Shown: positions 28,296 through 39,261 of the stretch, in pieces
Numbering within the stretch: position 1 is the first letter of the stretch
Layout of the letters: every line of letters begins with the position of its first letter
Origin: Mycolicibacterium tokaiense
GTDB taxonomy: Bacteria > Actinomycetota > Actinomycetes > Mycobacteriales > Mycobacteriaceae
Direction of reading: 5' to 3'
NCBI RefSeq assembly: GCF_010725885.1
Contig: NZ_AP022600.1
Span: 4,340,001 to 4,404,000 of the forward strand
Length of the DNA stretch: 64,000 bases
Translations under genes and position numbers: made by a program
Notes under the pieces: model-generated
The model's input: only the letters and a program-made list of their open reading frames with translations
Told to the model about the DNA's origin: nothing
Database searches by the model: none

Positions 28296-29516
28296 ATGGC
28301 AGACAACAACGACGTCGACACCCTCGGCACGACCGAGACCGGCCAACCGCCGAAACACGGCTTCTTCGTCCGGCTCTACACCGGCACCGGTGCCTTCGAG
28401 GTCATCGGCAAGCGCAAGATGTGGTACCTGATCAGCGGTGCCATCATGCTGATAGCCATCGGCGCAATCGTGTTGCGCGGCTTCACCTTCGGCATCGACT
28501 TCGAGGGCGGCACCAAGGTCTCGATGCCGCGCGGCGATGCGGACACCACGGCGGTGGAGACGGTCTTCAGCGACACCCTCGGCGAAGCTCCGGAATCGGT
28601 GGTGATCGTCGGCAACGGGCCGTCGGCGACTGTGCAGATCCGCTCGGAGACCCTGGACAACGATCAGACCAACGCGCTGCGCCAGGCGTTGTTCGACCGG
28701 TTCCAGCCCGTCGGCGAGGACGGCCAGCCCAGCCCGCAGGCCATCAGCGACTCCGCGGTGTCCGAGACCTGGGGCGGCCAGATCACCGAGAAGGCAATCA
28801 TCGCGCTGGTCGTATTCCTGGCGCTTGTCGCGGTGTACATCACCGTGCGCTACGAGCGCTACATGGCGATGGCGGCACTGGCCACCCTGGTGTTCGACCT
28901 CGTGGTCACCGCAGGTGTCTACGCCCTGGTGGGCTTCGAGGTGACGCCGGCGACGGTGATCGGCTGGCTGACCATCCTGGGCTTCTCCCTCTACGACACG
29001 GTGATCGTGTTCGACAAGGTCGAGGAGAACACCCACGGCTTCGAGCACACCACCCGACGCACCTTCGCCGAGCAGGCCAACCTGGCCATCAACCAGACCT
29101 TCATGCGGTCGCTGAACACCGCGTTGATCTCGGTGCTGCCGATCATCGCGCTGATGGTGATCGCCGTGTGGCTGCTGGGTGTGGGCACGCTGCAGGACCT
29201 GGCGCTGGTGCAGCTGGTCGGCGTGGTGGTCGGTACGTACTCCTCGATCTACTTCGCCACCCCGCTGCTGGTCACCCTGCGCGAGCGCACGGAGAAGGTG
29301 CGCGTCCACACCCGCCGGGTGATGAACCGGCGCGCCCGCTCGTCGGCGTCGTCGGACGCCGCTGATGTGAGCGACGCCGAGGTCACCGACACCGAGGTGG
29401 GCGACGCCGGAGTTTCCGACGCCGAGCCCGCGGCCGTGGCGGCACCGTCGCGGCCCGCGCGGCCTGCCCGCTCGACGGGTCGCCCGACGGGCAAGCGCAG
29501 CCCTCGACGGAACTGA
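28296..29516 (+). CDS. secF: Protein translocase subunit SecF
   Basis: Partner of SecD, 406 aa, with six predicted helices. The motif FGIDFEGGTKVSM after helix 1 and the GWLTILGFSLYDTVIVFDKVEENT segment are diagnostic. The C-terminus is a low-complexity tail rich in Asp, Ala and Arg (last 65 residues). The ATG lies four bases after the secD stop. Confidence 0.95.
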   Translation: MADNNDVDTLGTTETGQPPKHGFFVRLYTGTGAFEVIGKRKMWYLISGAIMLIAIGAIVLRGFTFGIDFEGGTKVSMPRGDADTTAVETVFSDTLGEAPESVVIVGNGPSATVQIRSETLDNDQTNALRQALFDRFQPVGEDGQPSPQAISDSAVSETWGGQITEKAIIALVVFLALVAVYITVRYERYMAMAALATLVFDLVVTAGVYALVGFEVTPATVIGWLTILGFSLYDTVIVFDKVEENTHGFEHTTRRTFAEQANLAINQTFMRSLNTALISVLPIIALMVIAVWLLGVGTLQDLALVQLVGVVVGTYSSIYFATPLLVTLRERTEKVRVHTRRVMNRRARSSASSDAADVSDAEVTDTEVGDAGVSDAEPAAVAAPSRPARPARSTGRPTGKRSPRRN

Positions 29517-29520
29517 CCCG

Positions 29521-31170
29521 ATGGGGCTGAAACGCCGGCGCCTCGCAGCAGTGGTGGTGTCGACCGTCGCCGCACTGGGATTGGTGGGCTGCGGTGGCGG
29601 CACCGCCGACGAGATCGACTATGCCGTGGACGGTGCGCTGGTCACCTACAACACCAACAGCGTGGCCGGTGCGGCGTCCGGCGGCGCCCAGGCGTTCGCC
29701 CGGGTGCTGTCCGGCTTCGGCTATCACGGTCCGGACGGCCAGGTGGTCGCCGACCACGATTTCGGTTCCATCGCCGTGGTGGGCCGTGCCCCGCTGGTGC
29801 TGGACTACACCATCGCCGACAACGCGGTGTACTCCGACGGCAAACCCATCACGTGCGACGACATGGTGCTGACCTGGGCGGCGCAGTCGGGGCGGTTCCC
29901 ACAGTTCGACGCCGCCAGCCGCGCCGGGTACATCGACATCGCGACCATCGACTGCCAGCCCGGCCAGAAGAAGGCAAGGGTGTCGTTCGCGATCGACCGC
30001 CCGTTTGCCGATTACGGCCAGCTGTTCACGGCCACAGCGCTGATGCCGTCGCACGTGATCGCCGACGAGCTCGGTCTGGGCGAAGGCGGGGTCACCCGGG
30101 CGCTGCAGGCCTCCGATCTACCTGCGATCGACCGCATCGCGGCAGTGTGGAACACCGGCTGGAACCTCGAACCCGGTGTCGACGTCGCCCGCTTCCCGTC
30201 CTCGGGGCCCTACAAGATCGACTCGGTGCGCGACGACGGCGCGGTGGTGCTGGTGGCCAACGACCGGTGGTGGGGAACGCCGGCGATCACCCCCCGGATC
30301 ACGGTGTTCCAGCGCGGTCTCTACGTCCAGGATCGGGTCAACGACGGCACGTTCGACGTGGTGGACGTCGCGACTGGCTCCTCGGGCACCCTGACCACCC
30401 CGGACAACTACGAGCGCACCGACTCGCCGTCGACGGGGATCGAGCAGATGATCTTCGCGCCGCAGGGGGCGTTGTCGCAGACGCCCGAGCGCCGCGCCCT
30501 GGCGCTGTGCACCCCGCGTGACGTCATCGCCCGCAACGCCGAGGTGCCGGTGTCCAACGCGCGGCTGAATCCGGTGAACGAGGACACGCTGGCGCTGACC
30601 GAGAACGTCCCCGCTGCGGGGGAGTTCATGACCTCGAACCCCGTTGCGGCCCGGGAGGCGCTCGCCGGCCGACCGCTGACCGTGCGGATCGGCTACCAGA
30701 CCCCCAACGCGCGGCTGGCCGCGACCGTCGGTGCCGTCGCCAAGGCCTGTGAGCCGGCCGGCATCACCGTCACCGACGCCTCCTCGGATGTGGCGGGCCC
30801 GCAGGCATTGCGCGACGGCCAGATCGATGTGCTGATCGCCAGCACCGGCGGCGCCACCGGCAGCGGCTCGTCCGGCTCGTCGGTGGTGGACGCGTACACG
30901 TTGTTCGCCGGCAACGGCGACAACCTGTCCCGGTATGCCAACGGTCAGATCGACGGCATCATCAGCGCGCTGGCGGTCACCTCGGATCCCAAGGAGCAGG
31001 CGCGGCTCTACGGCGAGGGCGCCCCGATCCTGTGGGCTGATATGCCGACCCTGCCGCTGTACCGTCAGCAGCGCACGCTGATGGTCTCGACGAACGTCGA
31101 GGCGGTCAGCAGCAACCCGACCCGCTGGGGCGCGGGCTGGAACATGGACCGCTGGCAGAAGAATTCGTGA
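29521..31170 (+). CDS. ABC transporter solute-binding lipoprotein (family 5)
   Basis: A 549-aa secreted lipoprotein. The signal peptide runs to a lipobox LVGC (Cys about residue 24). The rest fits the oligopeptide/nickel-binding SBP_bac_5 fold, with [25 protein letters not shown] being a family hallmark. No permease genes are adjacent, so its transporter is encoded elsewhere or it has another role. It begins four bases after secF; a lipoprotein at this position is conserved in M. tuberculosis (from memory, Rv2585c). Confidence 0.87.
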   Translation: MGLKRRRLAAVVVSTVAALGLVGCGGGTADEIDYAVDGALVTYNTNSVAGAASGGAQAFARVLSGFGYHGPDGQVVADHDFGSIAVVGRAPLVLDYTIADNAVYSDGKPITCDDMVLTWAAQSGRFPQFDAASRAGYIDIATIDCQPGQKKARVSFAIDRPFADYGQLFTATALMPSHVIADELGLGEGGVTRALQASDLPAIDRIAAVWNTGWNLEPGVDVARFPSSGPYKIDSVRDDGAVVLVANDRWWGTPAITPRITVFQRGLYVQDRVNDGTFDVVDVATGSSGTLTTPDNYERTDSPSTGIEQMIFAPQGALSQTPERRALALCTPRDVIARNAEVPVSNARLNPVNEDTLALTENVPAAGEFMTSNPVAAREALAGRPLTVRIGYQTPNARLAATVGAVAKACEPAGITVTDASSDVAGPQALRDGQIDVLIASTGGATGSGSSGSSVVDAYTLFAGNGDNLSRYANGQIDGIISALAVTSDPKEQARLYGEGAPILWADMPTLPLYRQQRTLMVSTNVEAVSSNPTRWGAGWNMDRWQKNS

Positions 31171-31183
31171 AGGTGGCGTGAGC

Positions 31184-31708
31184 GTGAGCGACGTATCCAA
31201 GGTCATCGCGTCGTTGACGCGCGAGGTACCCGACTTCCCCGAGCCGGGGATCCAGTTCAAGGACCTGACGCCGGTGCTGGCCGACGGTGACGGGCTGGCC
31301 GCGGTGACCGACGCGCTGGCCGAGATCGCCGAGGGTGCTGACCTGGTGGCCGGCATCGACGCGCGGGGGTTCCTGCTCGGGGCCGCGGTGGCGACCAAAC
31401 TGCGCACCGGCGTCCTGGCGATCCGCAAGGGTGGCAAGCTGCCGCCGCCGGTACACCGCGAGGAGTACACGCTGGAGTACGGCAGCGCGGTGCTGGAGAT
31501 CCCCGCCGACGGCATCGACCTGGCCGGCCGCACGGTGGTGCTGCTCGACGACGTGCTCGCGACCGGCGGCACCATGGTGGCGGCGCACCGTCTGCTGGTG
31601 CAGAGCGGGGCGGTGGTGCCGAGGGCGGCGGTGGTGCTGGAGCTCGAGGCACTGGGCGGTCGCGACAAGGTGTCGCCGCTGCCGGTGACCAGCCTGCACG
31701 TGGTCTGA
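31184..31708 (+). CDS. apt: Adenine phosphoribosyltransferase
   Basis: Salvages adenine to AMP with PRPP, 174 aa. The PRPP-binding loop [14 protein letters not shown] and the family blocks [20 protein letters not shown] and [14 protein letters not shown] are clear. GTG 31184 is seven bases after AGGTGG (31171-31176) and so is preferred over the GTG at 31178. It directly precedes rel, as in many bacteria. Confidence 0.95.
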   Translation: MSDVSKVIASLTREVPDFPEPGIQFKDLTPVLADGDGLAAVTDALAEIAEGADLVAGIDARGFLLGAAVATKLRTGVLAIRKGGKLPPPVHREEYTLEYGSAVLEIPADGIDLAGRTVVLLDDVLATGGTMVAAHRLLVQSGAVVPRAAVVLELEALGGRDKVSPLPVTSLHVV

Positions 31709-31791
31709 CGTGACCGTCCACCGGGGGCGTCCGCGGGGGGATATTCTCGGTGGCGGACACTTGTTCACCGCAGCGACAGGAGGTGGCGTGC

Positions 31792-34128
31792 GTGGCCGAT
31801 GATCCGGCAACGGTGGCAACACCGGCCGCCACGGTGCCTGACACCGAGCCCAGGGCGGAAACCCCCAAGACCACCAGCAGCGCGTCGCGCCGGGTGCGGG
31901 CCCGGCTGGCCCGCCGGATGACCGCGCAGCGCAGTGCCGTCAACCCGGTGCTCGAACCGCTGGTGGCGGTGCACCGCGAGATCTACCCCAAAGCGGACCT
32001 GACGCTCCTGCAGCGGGCCTACGCCGTGGCCGAGGAACGTCACGCCACCCAACTGCGCCGCTCCGGTGACCCATACATCACCCACCCGTTGGCCGTGGCC
32101 AACATCCTGGCCGAGCTGGGCATGGACACCACCACCCTGGTGGCGGCCCTGCTACACGACACGGTGGAGGACACCGGCTACACCCTGGAGGCGCTCACCG
32201 CCGAATTCGGGGACGAGGTGGGGCACCTGGTCGACGGCGTCACCAAGCTGGACCGCGTGGTGCTCGGCACCGCGGCCGAGGGCGAGACCATCCGCAAGAT
32301 GATCATCGCGATGGCCCGCGATCCCCGGGTGCTGGTGATCAAGGTCGCCGACCGGCTGCACAACATGCGGACCATGCGCTTCCTGCCGCCGGAGAAGCAG
32401 GCCCGCAAGGCCCGCGAAACACTGGAAGTGATTGCGCCGCTGGCACATCGACTCGGCATGGCCACTGTGAAGTGGGAGCTCGAAGACCTGTCGTTTGCGA
32501 TCCTGCACCCCAAGAAGTACGAGGAGATCGTCCGCCTGGTGGCCGACCGGGCCCCGTCCCGGGACACCTACCTGGCCAAGGTGCGTGCGGAAATCGTTGC
32601 GACGCTGAATGCTTCGCGCATCAACGCCACCGTCGAAGGGCGGCCCAAACACTACTGGTCGATCTATCAGAAGATGATCGTCAAGGGCCGCGACTTCGAC
32701 GACATCCACGACCTGGTGGGCGTACGCATCCTGTGCGACGAGATCCGGGACTGTTATGCCGCCGTCGGTACGGTGCACTCGCTGTGGCAACCGATGGCCG
32801 GCCGGTTCAAGGACTACATCGCCCAGCCCCGGTTCGGGGTCTACCAGTCGCTGCACACCACGGTGATCGGCCCGGAGGGCAAGCCGCTGGAGGTGCAGAT
32901 CCGCACGCGGGACATGCACCGCACCGCCGAGTACGGGATCGCCGCGCATTGGCGATACAAGGAGAGCAAGGGCCGGGTGCCGGCCAACCTGGCGGCCACC
33001 GAGATCGACGACATGGCCTGGATGCGGCAGCTGCTGGACTGGCAGCGGGAGGCCGCGGACCCGGGTGAGTTCCTGGAGTCGCTGCGCTACGACCTCGCGG
33101 TGCAGGAGATCTTCGTGTTCACCCCCAAGGGCGATGTGATCACGTTGCCGGCCGGCTCCACCCCCGTCGATTTCGCCTACGCCGTGCACACCGAGGTGGG
33201 ACACCGCTGCATCGGGGCGCGCGTCAACGGCCGGCTGGTGGCGCTGGAACGCAAGCTGGAGAACGGCGAGGTGGTGGAGGTCTTCACCTCCAAGGCGCCC
33301 ACCGCAGGCCCGTCCCGCGACTGGCAGACGTTCGTGGTGTCGCCGCGGGCCAAGGCCAAGATCCGGCAGTGGTTCGCCAAGGAACGCCGGGAGGAGGCAC
33401 TGGAGTCCGGCAAGGACGCCATTGCCCGCGAGGTGCGCCGCGGCGGACTTCCTCTGCAGCGCTTGATGAATGCCGACTCCATGGGGTCGCTGGCCAGGGA
33501 GCTGCGGTACACCGACGTCTCGGCGCTGTACACCGCGGTGGGGGAGGGCCACACGTCGGCCCACCACGTGGTGCAGCGCCTGATCGCCACCCTGGGCGGT
33601 GCAGAGGATGCCGAGGACGAGATCGCCGAGCGGTCCACGCCCTCGAATGTGCCGATGCGCCAGCGCAGCAGCGACGACGTCGGCATTGCGGTACCCGGTG
33701 CCCCGGGGATCCTGAGCAAGCTCGCCAAGTGCTGCACCCCGGTGCCGGGCGACGCCATCATGGGCTTCGTCACCCGCGGCGGTGGAGTCAGTGTGCACCG
33801 CACGGACTGCACCAATGCCGAGTCGCTGCAGGCGCAGTCCGAGCGCATCATCGATGTCGAATGGGCACCGGGTCCCAGTTCGGTGTTCCTGGTGGCCATC
33901 CAGGTGGAAGCGCTGGACCGGCACCGGTTGCTGTCCGACGTCACGCGGGTGCTGGCCGACGAGAAGGTCAACATCCTGTCGGCATCGGTCACCACCTCCG
34001 ATGACCGGGTGGCCATCAGCCGTTTCACCTTCGAGATGGGCGACCCCAAACACCTCGGGCACGTGCTCAACGTGGTGCGCAATGTGGAGGGTGTGTACGA
34101 CGTCTACCGGGTGACGTCAGCCGCGTAA
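31792..34128 (+). CDS. rel: Bifunctional (p)ppGpp synthetase/hydrolase
   Basis: Long RSH enzyme, 778 aa, controlling the stringent response. The N-terminal HD hydrolase has [12 protein letters not shown] and [12 protein letters not shown]. The synthetase region holds [22 protein letters not shown] ([27 protein letters not shown]), a zinc-finger region ([20 protein letters not shown]) and an ACT domain follow. The GTG at 31792 is chosen because AGGAGGT (31778-31784) lies seven bases upstream and the N-terminus then matches mycobacterial Rel. TATTCT (31742-31747) is a possible -10. Confidence 0.96.
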   Translation: MADDPATVATPAATVPDTEPRAETPKTTSSASRRVRARLARRMTAQRSAVNPVLEPLVAVHREIYPKADLTLLQRAYAVAEERHATQLRRSGDPYITHPLAVANILAELGMDTTTLVAALLHDTVEDTGYTLEALTAEFGDEVGHLVDGVTKLDRVVLGTAAEGETIRKMIIAMARDPRVLVIKVADRLHNMRTMRFLPPEKQARKARETLEVIAPLAHRLGMATVKWELEDLSFAILHPKKYEEIVRLVADRAPSRDTYLAKVRAEIVATLNASRINATVEGRPKHYWSIYQKMIVKGRDFDDIHDLVGVRILCDEIRDCYAAVGTVHSLWQPMAGRFKDYIAQPRFGVYQSLHTTVIGPEGKPLEVQIRTRDMHRTAEYGIAAHWRYKESKGRVPANLAATEIDDMAWMRQLLDWQREAADPGEFLESLRYDLAVQEIFVFTPKGDVITLPAGSTPVDFAYAVHTEVGHRCIGARVNGRLVALERKLENGEVVEVFTSKAPTAGPSRDWQTFVVSPRAKAKIRQWFAKERREEALESGKDAIAREVRRGGLPLQRLMNADSMGSLARELRYTDVSALYTAVGEGHTSAHHVVQRLIATLGGAEDAEDEIAERSTPSNVPMRQRSSDDVGIAVPGAPGILSKLAKCCTPVPGDAIMGFVTRGGGVSVHRTDCTNAESLQAQSERIIDVEWAPGPSSVFLVAIQVEALDRHRLLSDVTRVLADEKVNILSASVTTSDDRVAISRFTFEMGDPKHLGHVLNVVRNVEGVYDVYRVTSAA

Positions 34129-34754
34129 CGGGCGATGCCCTGGTGTCCCACCGGCGTCAGCGCATACGTCCCACGGGCGACGCGTTCGAACCAGCCGTAG
34201 TAGTCCTTCTGCACGATCGCCGCGGCGTGGGGAACATCGGCGGCTGCGCGCATCTGGGCCAGCGTCATCGGACCCGGCGCCAGCAGCTCGGCGCACCGCA
34301 GCGCCTCCTGGCGGTAGGACGTCATCATCGGGACCCGGGTCGAGGATCCGCCGAGGTTGGGATCACCCACACGCCGGGCATGTTCGCCGAGCAGCCGGCC
34401 CACCTTGCGTGTGTTCTTGCGGGGGGCGTAGGGCGCCGGATCCAGCAGCACCTCGGCGCGTTGGCCGGTCACCACGATCAGGCCCAGGCCCAGCCGTCGG
34501 CACAGCGTGCGGATCTCCTTGCTCTGCTTGGGAATCCGGCCGATCGCCAGGTACACCGAATCGGTGAGGGCCAGCCGGTCCACCCCCTGCAGTAGCAGCC
34601 CGAGGTTGAAGGCGCGTTTGAGTTCGACGATCACCGGCGGCCCGTCGTCCCGCACCCCGACGACATCGCAGTGCGCCACTTCACCTTTGACCACGTAACC
34701 CTGGCTCTCCAGCAGAGCCTTGACCGGCGGATAGAGGTCGCTCTCGAGCGGCAT
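34104..34754 (-). CDS. DUF2161 family PD-(D/E)XK nuclease-fold protein
   Basis: A 216-aa protein of the DUF2161 family. The N-terminal half has [20 protein letters not shown], then the nuclease-like core CDVVGV and VIVELKR, which gives the D-x(n)-E-x-K acidic triad of PD-(D/E)XK enzymes. The C-terminal half looks like a winged-helix domain ([38 protein letters not shown]). Function is unknown; the architecture suggests a DNA-acting enzyme. Its 3' end overlaps the 3' end of rel by 25 bp. Confidence 0.8.
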   Translation of the reverse strand: MPLESDLYPPVKALLESQGYVVKGEVAHCDVVGVRDDGPPVIVELKRAFNLGLLLQGVDRLALTDSVYLAIGRIPKQSKEIRTLCRRLGLGLIVVTGQRAEVLLDPAPYAPRKNTRKVGRLLGEHARRVGDPNLGGSSTRVPMMTSYRQEALRCAELLAPGPMTLAQMRAAADVPHAAAIVQKDYYGWFERVARGTYALTPVGHQGIARYAADVTR

Positions 34755-34806
34755 GCCGTGCAGGCTAACGCACCGCCGGGCCCGGATGTGGGAGGCAGGC
34801 GCGCGG

Positions 34807-35274
34807 TCAGGACCCCAGGATGGCGATGGTGACCTGCGCCAGCACCCGCCTGCCGTGGGTGTCGATGGCGTCGACATCCACCACGTCCCGGTCGTGGCGC
34901 CGATAGCTGGCACCCAGCAGGCCGGCGGCGCGGCGCGCAGCGGTCGCGGGGGTGTAGGTGATGGAGCCGTCGCGGCTGACCCGGGCGCGGCCCTTGTCGG
35001 TGTGGACGAACTGCGGGGGAAACAGCAGGGGCCGGGAGCCGGTCAGGATCCCGGAGACGGTGCCGCTGTGGCGGTCGAGCGCCAGTCGGGTGACGGTGAT
35101 TGGAACCCGCTCAATGGACACCCGCGTCGGTGTCATCATTAGCTGCGGATCGCCTGGCGGGCACGGCAGCGCAGCATTGTCATCGCCGGCGGCGGAACCG
35201 GCGGTCGGGGATCGGTGCACGTGGTGTGGGCGCAGCACGGTGTCCGACCCCGCCACAGCGGTGTGATCAGCCAT
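34807..35274 (-). CDS. Lone VCBS/cadherin-like domain protein
   Basis: A 155-aa protein. The N-terminal half is disordered-looking, without a signal peptide. The C-terminal half resembles one repeat of the VCBS/cadherin-like units found in large mycobacterial surface proteins: a GTVSG-type strand, a DGSITYTPATAARRAA segment and a final VDAIDTHGRRVLAQVTIAI strand. ATG 35274 has a GGGGGGAC stretch upstream. It could be a genuine small protein or the remnant of a larger one. Confidence 0.55.
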   Translation of the reverse strand: MADHTAVAGSDTVLRPHHVHRSPTAGSAAGDDNAALPCPPGDPQLMMTPTRVSIERVPITVTRLALDRHSGTVSGILTGSRPLLFPPQFVHTDKGRARVSRDGSITYTPATAARRAAGLLGASYRRHDRDVVDVDAIDTHGRRVLAQVTIAILGS

Positions 35275-35424
35275 CCGTCCCCCCCTCGTGGGTCGCGATG
35301 CGGCATCCCCCGTCAAACACCAGTGTGTTGAGGGTAAGGGGTCAAGGGTTAATCAGCAAGGATGGTTTGGGTCACCACCGGTTTGCTGGAACGTGAATAT
35401 CCCGCTGCGGCCGAATGTGGCGCC

Positions 35425-36432
35425 TCAATCCAGACGGATCGATTCGACTGTGACCGGGCGCGCCGGCCTGCCGTCGAGGTTGCCGCCCGCGACGCCGCGT
35501 TCGGCGATCTCGTCCACCGTCGCGAGCCCGGTCTCGTCGACGGAGCCGAACACCGTGTAGCTGGGCGGCAGTCGGGAGTCCTGGTAGACGATGAAGAACT
35601 GGCTGCCGTTGGTGTCGGGTCCGGCGTTGGCCATCGCAAGTGTTCCGCGCGGGTACAACACCGCCCTGGACAGGTCGGGGTCATCCGGCGGGTACTGACT
35701 GGTGGGGTACTCGTTGGCGAATTCGTAACCCGGACCGCCTGTTCCGGTGCCGCTGGGGTCACCGCACTGCAGTACCGAGAGGGAGTTGTTGGCCGTCAAC
35801 CGGTGGCACGGGGTGTCGTCGAAGTAGCCCTGCTGGGCCAGGCTGACGAAGCTGTTCACCGTGCACGGTGCGCGGCCGTTGTCCAGCTCCAGGCCGACCG
35901 CGCCGTCCGAGGTGGTCATGGTGGCCGTCACCGTGGCCGGCGCGGTGGGCACCGCTCCGCTGCGCGGGGGCTCGGCCGGTTTCGCGGCGGGCGCCGCGGT
36001 GGCGGGATAACTGCACGCGTTGCCCAGATCGGCGGGCGGGTCGAAGGCGGGCAGCGCTGCGGGCGGCGGGAGCGGGGTCAGCGGCGGGGGCGCGGCGCGG
36101 TCGTAGCGGTCCAGCTCGCTGTTGACCCACGTGAAGAACGACGACACCGCGACCACGGCCACCACCATGGTGACGATCAGCGAGTAGCCGATGATCAGCC
36201 CCGCGATCGCCAGGTTGCGCCCTTCCTGCGGGTTGGTGGCCGCGGAGCGTTTGATCTGCCACAGCGACAGGTGCCCGAACACCACCCCCAGCGGCGCGAA
36301 CAGCACGGCGGAGATGATCGACGCGACGGCCAGCCCGTTGGTGGGACGGGCCGGCTCCGGCGCGGGTTGCGGTGGCCACGGCTGCGCCGGCCACTGCGGG
36401 GTGGGCGGCCCGTAGGGCGGCGGGACCGTCAT
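35425..36432 (-). CDS. DUF4190-cyclophilin fusion peptidyl-prolyl isomerase
   Basis: A 335-aa membrane-anchored cyclophilin. A Pro-rich N-terminus (1-30) leads into a DUF4190 module with two membrane helices (about 33-57 and 75-100), a Pro-rich linker, and the cyclophilin domain (about 150-335). The latter has CHRLTANNSLSVLQCGDP, GPGYEFANEYPT and LAMANAGPDTNGSQFF. It starts seven bases downstream of the neighbouring cyclophilin and is its paralogue over the isomerase domain, which points to tandem duplication followed by change of the N-terminal anchor. Confidence 0.87.
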   Translation of the reverse strand: MTVPPPYGPPTPQWPAQPWPPQPAPEPARPTNGLAVASIISAVLFAPLGVVFGHLSLWQIKRSAATNPQEGRNLAIAGLIIGYSLIVTMVVAVVAVSSFFTWVNSELDRYDRAAPPPLTPLPPPAALPAFDPPADLGNACSYPATAAPAAKPAEPPRSGAVPTAPATVTATMTTSDGAVGLELDNGRAPCTVNSFVSLAQQGYFDDTPCHRLTANNSLSVLQCGDPSGTGTGGPGYEFANEYPTSQYPPDDPDLSRAVLYPRGTLAMANAGPDTNGSQFFIVYQDSRLPPSYTVFGSVDETGLATVDEIAERGVAGGNLDGRPARPVTVESIRLD

Positions 36433-36439
36433 GTGGTGA

Positions 36440-37339
36440 TCAGTCCAGCGCGAGCGTCTTGATCATGACCTCCTGCGCAGGCGCGCCGTCCTGGCCGCCG
36501 CCCTGCACGCCTGCCTCGGCGATCTTGTCCAGCGTGGCCAGCCCGGTCTCGTCGATGGTGCCGAACACCGTGTACTGCGGCGGCAGCTGAGAGTCGGCGT
36601 AGACCAGGAAGAACTGGCTGCCGTTGGTACCCGGGCCGGCATTGGCCATGGCCAGCGTGCCGCGCGGATACAGGACCGGCTGCTGCAGCCCGGGGTCATT
36701 CTGCGGGTACTGGTCGGTGGGGTACTCGTTGGCGAACTCGTATCCCGGACCACCCATGCCGGTACCGGCGGGGTCGCCGCACTGCAGCACAGACAGCGAC
36801 TCGGCGGTGGTGAGCCGGTGGCAGGTGGTGTCGTTGAAGTAGCCCTGCTGGGCCAGGCTGGCGAAGCTGTTGACGGTGCACGGCGACTTCGCGTTGTCGA
36901 GCTGCAGCCCGATGTTGCCCTGCGACGTGGTCATGCTGGCGCTGATCTGCGCCGGGTCGGTGGGCACCCGGCCCGCGCGCGGCGGGGTGTTCTGCTTGCT
37001 GGCAGCCTGCGCCGCCGGGTACTGGCAGTTGGCCCCGGTGCTGGCCAGCGGGGTGAACGGCGGCAGCTGGCCGTTGGCGGGCGGACTGACGGTGGGGCCC
37101 TCGTCGGACGCGGGCGCGCCCGGTTCGGTGGTGGCGGCCGACGCGGTGGTGCTGGAGCCGCCGGAATCCCGCTGCACGATCATGACGGTGGCCACCACCG
37201 CGGCGATGACGGCCACCGCGGCCACGGACCCGCCGATGATGCTCATGGTCCGGCGCTTCTTCGCCTGTTCTGCTTGCTGGCGCAGTTGTTCCTCCAGCTT
37301 GCGCTTGGCAACTTCTCGTCGTTGTTCGTTCGTCGGCAC
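36440..37339 (-). CDS. ppiB: Membrane-anchored peptidyl-prolyl cis-trans isomerase PpiB
   Basis: Cyclophilin-type isomerase, 299 aa. The N-terminus is charged and probably coiled coil (REVAKRKLEEQLRQQAEQAKKRR), then a single membrane helix (about 32-54), a Ser/Thr/Pro linker, and the cyclophilin domain with CHRLTTAESLSVLQCGDP, GPGYEFANEYPTDQYP and LAMANAGPGTNGSQFFLVY. The GTG at 37339 follows GGAGGAC by about seven bases and matches the mycobacterial PpiB start. It should act outside the membrane on exported proteins. Confidence 0.9.
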   Translation of the reverse strand: MPTNEQRREVAKRKLEEQLRQQAEQAKKRRTMSIIGGSVAAVAVIAAVVATVMIVQRDSGGSSTTASAATTEPGAPASDEGPTVSPPANGQLPPFTPLASTGANCQYPAAQAASKQNTPPRAGRVPTDPAQISASMTTSQGNIGLQLDNAKSPCTVNSFASLAQQGYFNDTTCHRLTTAESLSVLQCGDPAGTGMGGPGYEFANEYPTDQYPQNDPGLQQPVLYPRGTLAMANAGPGTNGSQFFLVYADSQLPPQYTVFGTIDETGLATLDKIAEAGVQGGGQDGAPAQEVMIKTLALD

Positions 37340-37436
37340 CGCCGATGTCCTCCGCTGAGTCGATGACACGTTGGCACCGAGTGTGCCAGCCCGCGCTGGG
37401 ACAGGGGGCTGCGACCCGCATGAGAAACTGGTCGGC

Positions 37437-37991
37437 GTGCTGATCACGGGCTTCGCCACCGGTCCGGACTCCGTCAACTGCTACCTGGTGGCCGCGGCCC
37501 CGGGAGCGGCCGCGCTGGTGATCGACCCGGGCGACGAGGCAGTGCCGACGCTGGAGTACTACTTCGCGGTCAACGGCCTCACCCCGGCGGCGGTGCTGCT
37601 GACCCACGGCCACCCGGGCCATGCCGCGTCCGCCTTCGATCTGGGCGCCGCGTGGGGCATCCCCACCTATCTGCACCCGGGGGACCGGGCGCTGCTCGCC
37701 GAACTGGGCGCCGAAGCGCCGGAGCCCCTGCTGGAGGTCCACGGCGGCGACGAGCTGACGGTGGCCGATATCCTGGTCGGCGTCGAGCACACACCGGGAC
37801 ACACCCCCGGATCGGTGTCGTACCGGGTGACTGCGGACACCGACGACGGTCTGGTCCCCGTGGTGTTCACCGGAGACGCCCCGATCACCGGCAAGCTGCT
37901 GGCCCTGGACGACCACGCCGTGGTGTTCCCTGGCCACGGCTCGTCCACCACCATCGGCGCGGCGCGCCGCTACACCATGATGGAGAACTGA
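37437..37991 (+). CDS. Metallo-beta-lactamase-fold hydrolase, degenerate metal site
   Basis: A 184-aa glyoxalase-II-like protein at the locus where M. tuberculosis has a standard MBL hydrolase. The fold is clear from [40 protein letters not shown] and [18 protein letters not shown]. The metal motif is THGHPGH, so the Asp of the usual THxHxDH is Gly. Comparison with the remembered M. tuberculosis protein also suggests about 20-25 residues are missing after FTGD. GTG 37437 gives the conserved VLITGF start. Catalysis may be altered or lost. Confidence 0.82.
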   Translation: MLITGFATGPDSVNCYLVAAAPGAAALVIDPGDEAVPTLEYYFAVNGLTPAAVLLTHGHPGHAASAFDLGAAWGIPTYLHPGDRALLAELGAEAPEPLLEVHGGDELTVADILVGVEHTPGHTPGSVSYRVTADTDDGLVPVVFTGDAPITGKLLALDDHAVVFPGHGSSTTIGAARRYTMMEN

Positions 37992-37998
37992 CGGTCAC

Positions 37999-39261
37999 GT
38001 GAGCGAGTTCAAGGCGCCCAAGGGCATTCCCGACTACCTGCCACCGGATTCGGCGCAGTTCGTCGCCGTGCGCGACGGCCTGCTCACGGCCGCGCGCCGC
38101 GCCGGGTACGGCGACATCGAGCTGCCGATCTTCGAGGAGACCGCGCTGTTCGCGCGAGGGGTGGGCGAGTCCACCGACGTGGTGTCCAAGGAGATGTACA
38201 CCTTCGCCGACCGCGGTGAGCGGTCGGTGACGCTGCGGCCCGAGGGCACCGCCGGGGTGATGCGGGCGGTGATCGAACACGGCCTGGACCGAGGGGCATT
38301 GCCGGTGAAGGTCTGTTACGCGGGCCCCTTCTTCCGCTACGAACGCCCTCAGGCCGGGCGTTACCGTCAGCTGCAGCAGGTCGGGGTGGAGGCCATCGGC
38401 ATCGACGACCCGGCGCTGGACGCCGAGGTGATCGCCGTGGCCGACGCCGGCTTCCGAGCGCTGGGGCTGACCGGTTTCCGCCTGGAGATCACCTCCCTCG
38501 GCGACGACACCTGCCGCCCGGCGTACCGGGAGCTGCTGCAGCAGTTCCTGTTCGCCCTGGATCTCGACGAGGCCACCCGGGCCCGCGCGCAGCTCAACCC
38601 GCTGCGGGTGCTCGACGACAAACGTCCCGAGGTGCGGGCCATGACCGCCGACGCCCCGGTGATGCTCGACCACCTCTCCGATGCGGCCAAGGCGCACTTC
38701 GAGACGGTGCTGGCGCACCTCGACCGGCTGGGGGTGCCGTACGTGGTGAATCCGCGGATGGTGCGCGGGCTGGACTACTACACCAAGACGACGTTCGAAT
38801 TCGTGCACGACGGCCTGGGGGCCCAGTCCGGGATCGGCGGCGGCGGCCGCTACGACGGCCTGATGAGTCAGCTGGGCGGCCAGGATCTGTCCGGCATCGG
38901 CTTCGGCCTCGGTGTGGACCGGACCCTGCTGGCGCTGCGGGCCGAGGGCAAGACGGTGGGTGCGGCCAACCGCGTCGACGTGTTCTGCGTGCCGGTGGGC
39001 GAGCAGGCCAAGTTGGAGCTCGCTGTGCTGGCGGCGACGTTGCGCGGCGCCGGTGTCCGGGTGGACATGGCCTACGGCGACCGCAGCCTGAAAGCGGCGA
39101 TGAAGGGCGCCGACCGCTCCGGTGCCACGCTGGCCCTGGTGGCCGGCGACCGCGACATCGAGGCGGGCACCGTCGGCGTCAAGAACCTGGGCACCGGTGA
39201 ACAGGTGGATGTCGCGGCGGATGCCGTTGTCGCCGAGGTGCTGTCGCGCCTGTCCCGTTAG
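37999..39261 (+). CDS. hisS: Histidine--tRNA ligase
   Basis: Class II synthetase, 420 aa. Motif 1 lies in the N-terminal GIPDYLPP to [13 protein letters not shown] region, motif 2 is [22 protein letters not shown], the His-specific loop is [14 protein letters not shown] and motif 3 is [15 protein letters not shown]. The C-terminal anticodon domain follows. The GTG is seven bases after the upstream stop. Its TAG overlaps the stop of the converging membrane protein gene. Confidence 0.97.
   Translation: MSEFKAPKGIPDYLPPDSAQFVAVRDGLLTAARRAGYGDIELPIFEETALFARGVGESTDVVSKEMYTFADRGERSVTLRPEGTAGVMRAVIEHGLDRGALPVKVCYAGPFFRYERPQAGRYRQLQQVGVEAIGIDDPALDAEVIAVADAGFRALGLTGFRLEITSLGDDTCRPAYRELLQQFLFALDLDEATRARAQLNPLRVLDDKRPEVRAMTADAPVMLDHLSDAAKAHFETVLAHLDRLGVPYVVNPRMVRGLDYYTKTTFEFVHDGLGAQSGIGGGGRYDGLMSQLGGQDLSGIGFGLGVDRTLLALRAEGKTVGAANRVDVFCVPVGEQAKLELAVLAATLRGAGVRVDMAYGDRSLKAAMKGADRSGATLALVAGDRDIEAGTVGVKNLGTGEQVDVAADAVVAEVLSRLSR

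Noticed and set aside
26249..28330. A 693-codon frame opposite secD
   Set aside because: Its Gly/Arg repeats mirror the Pro/Ala repeats of SecD, so it is a shadow.
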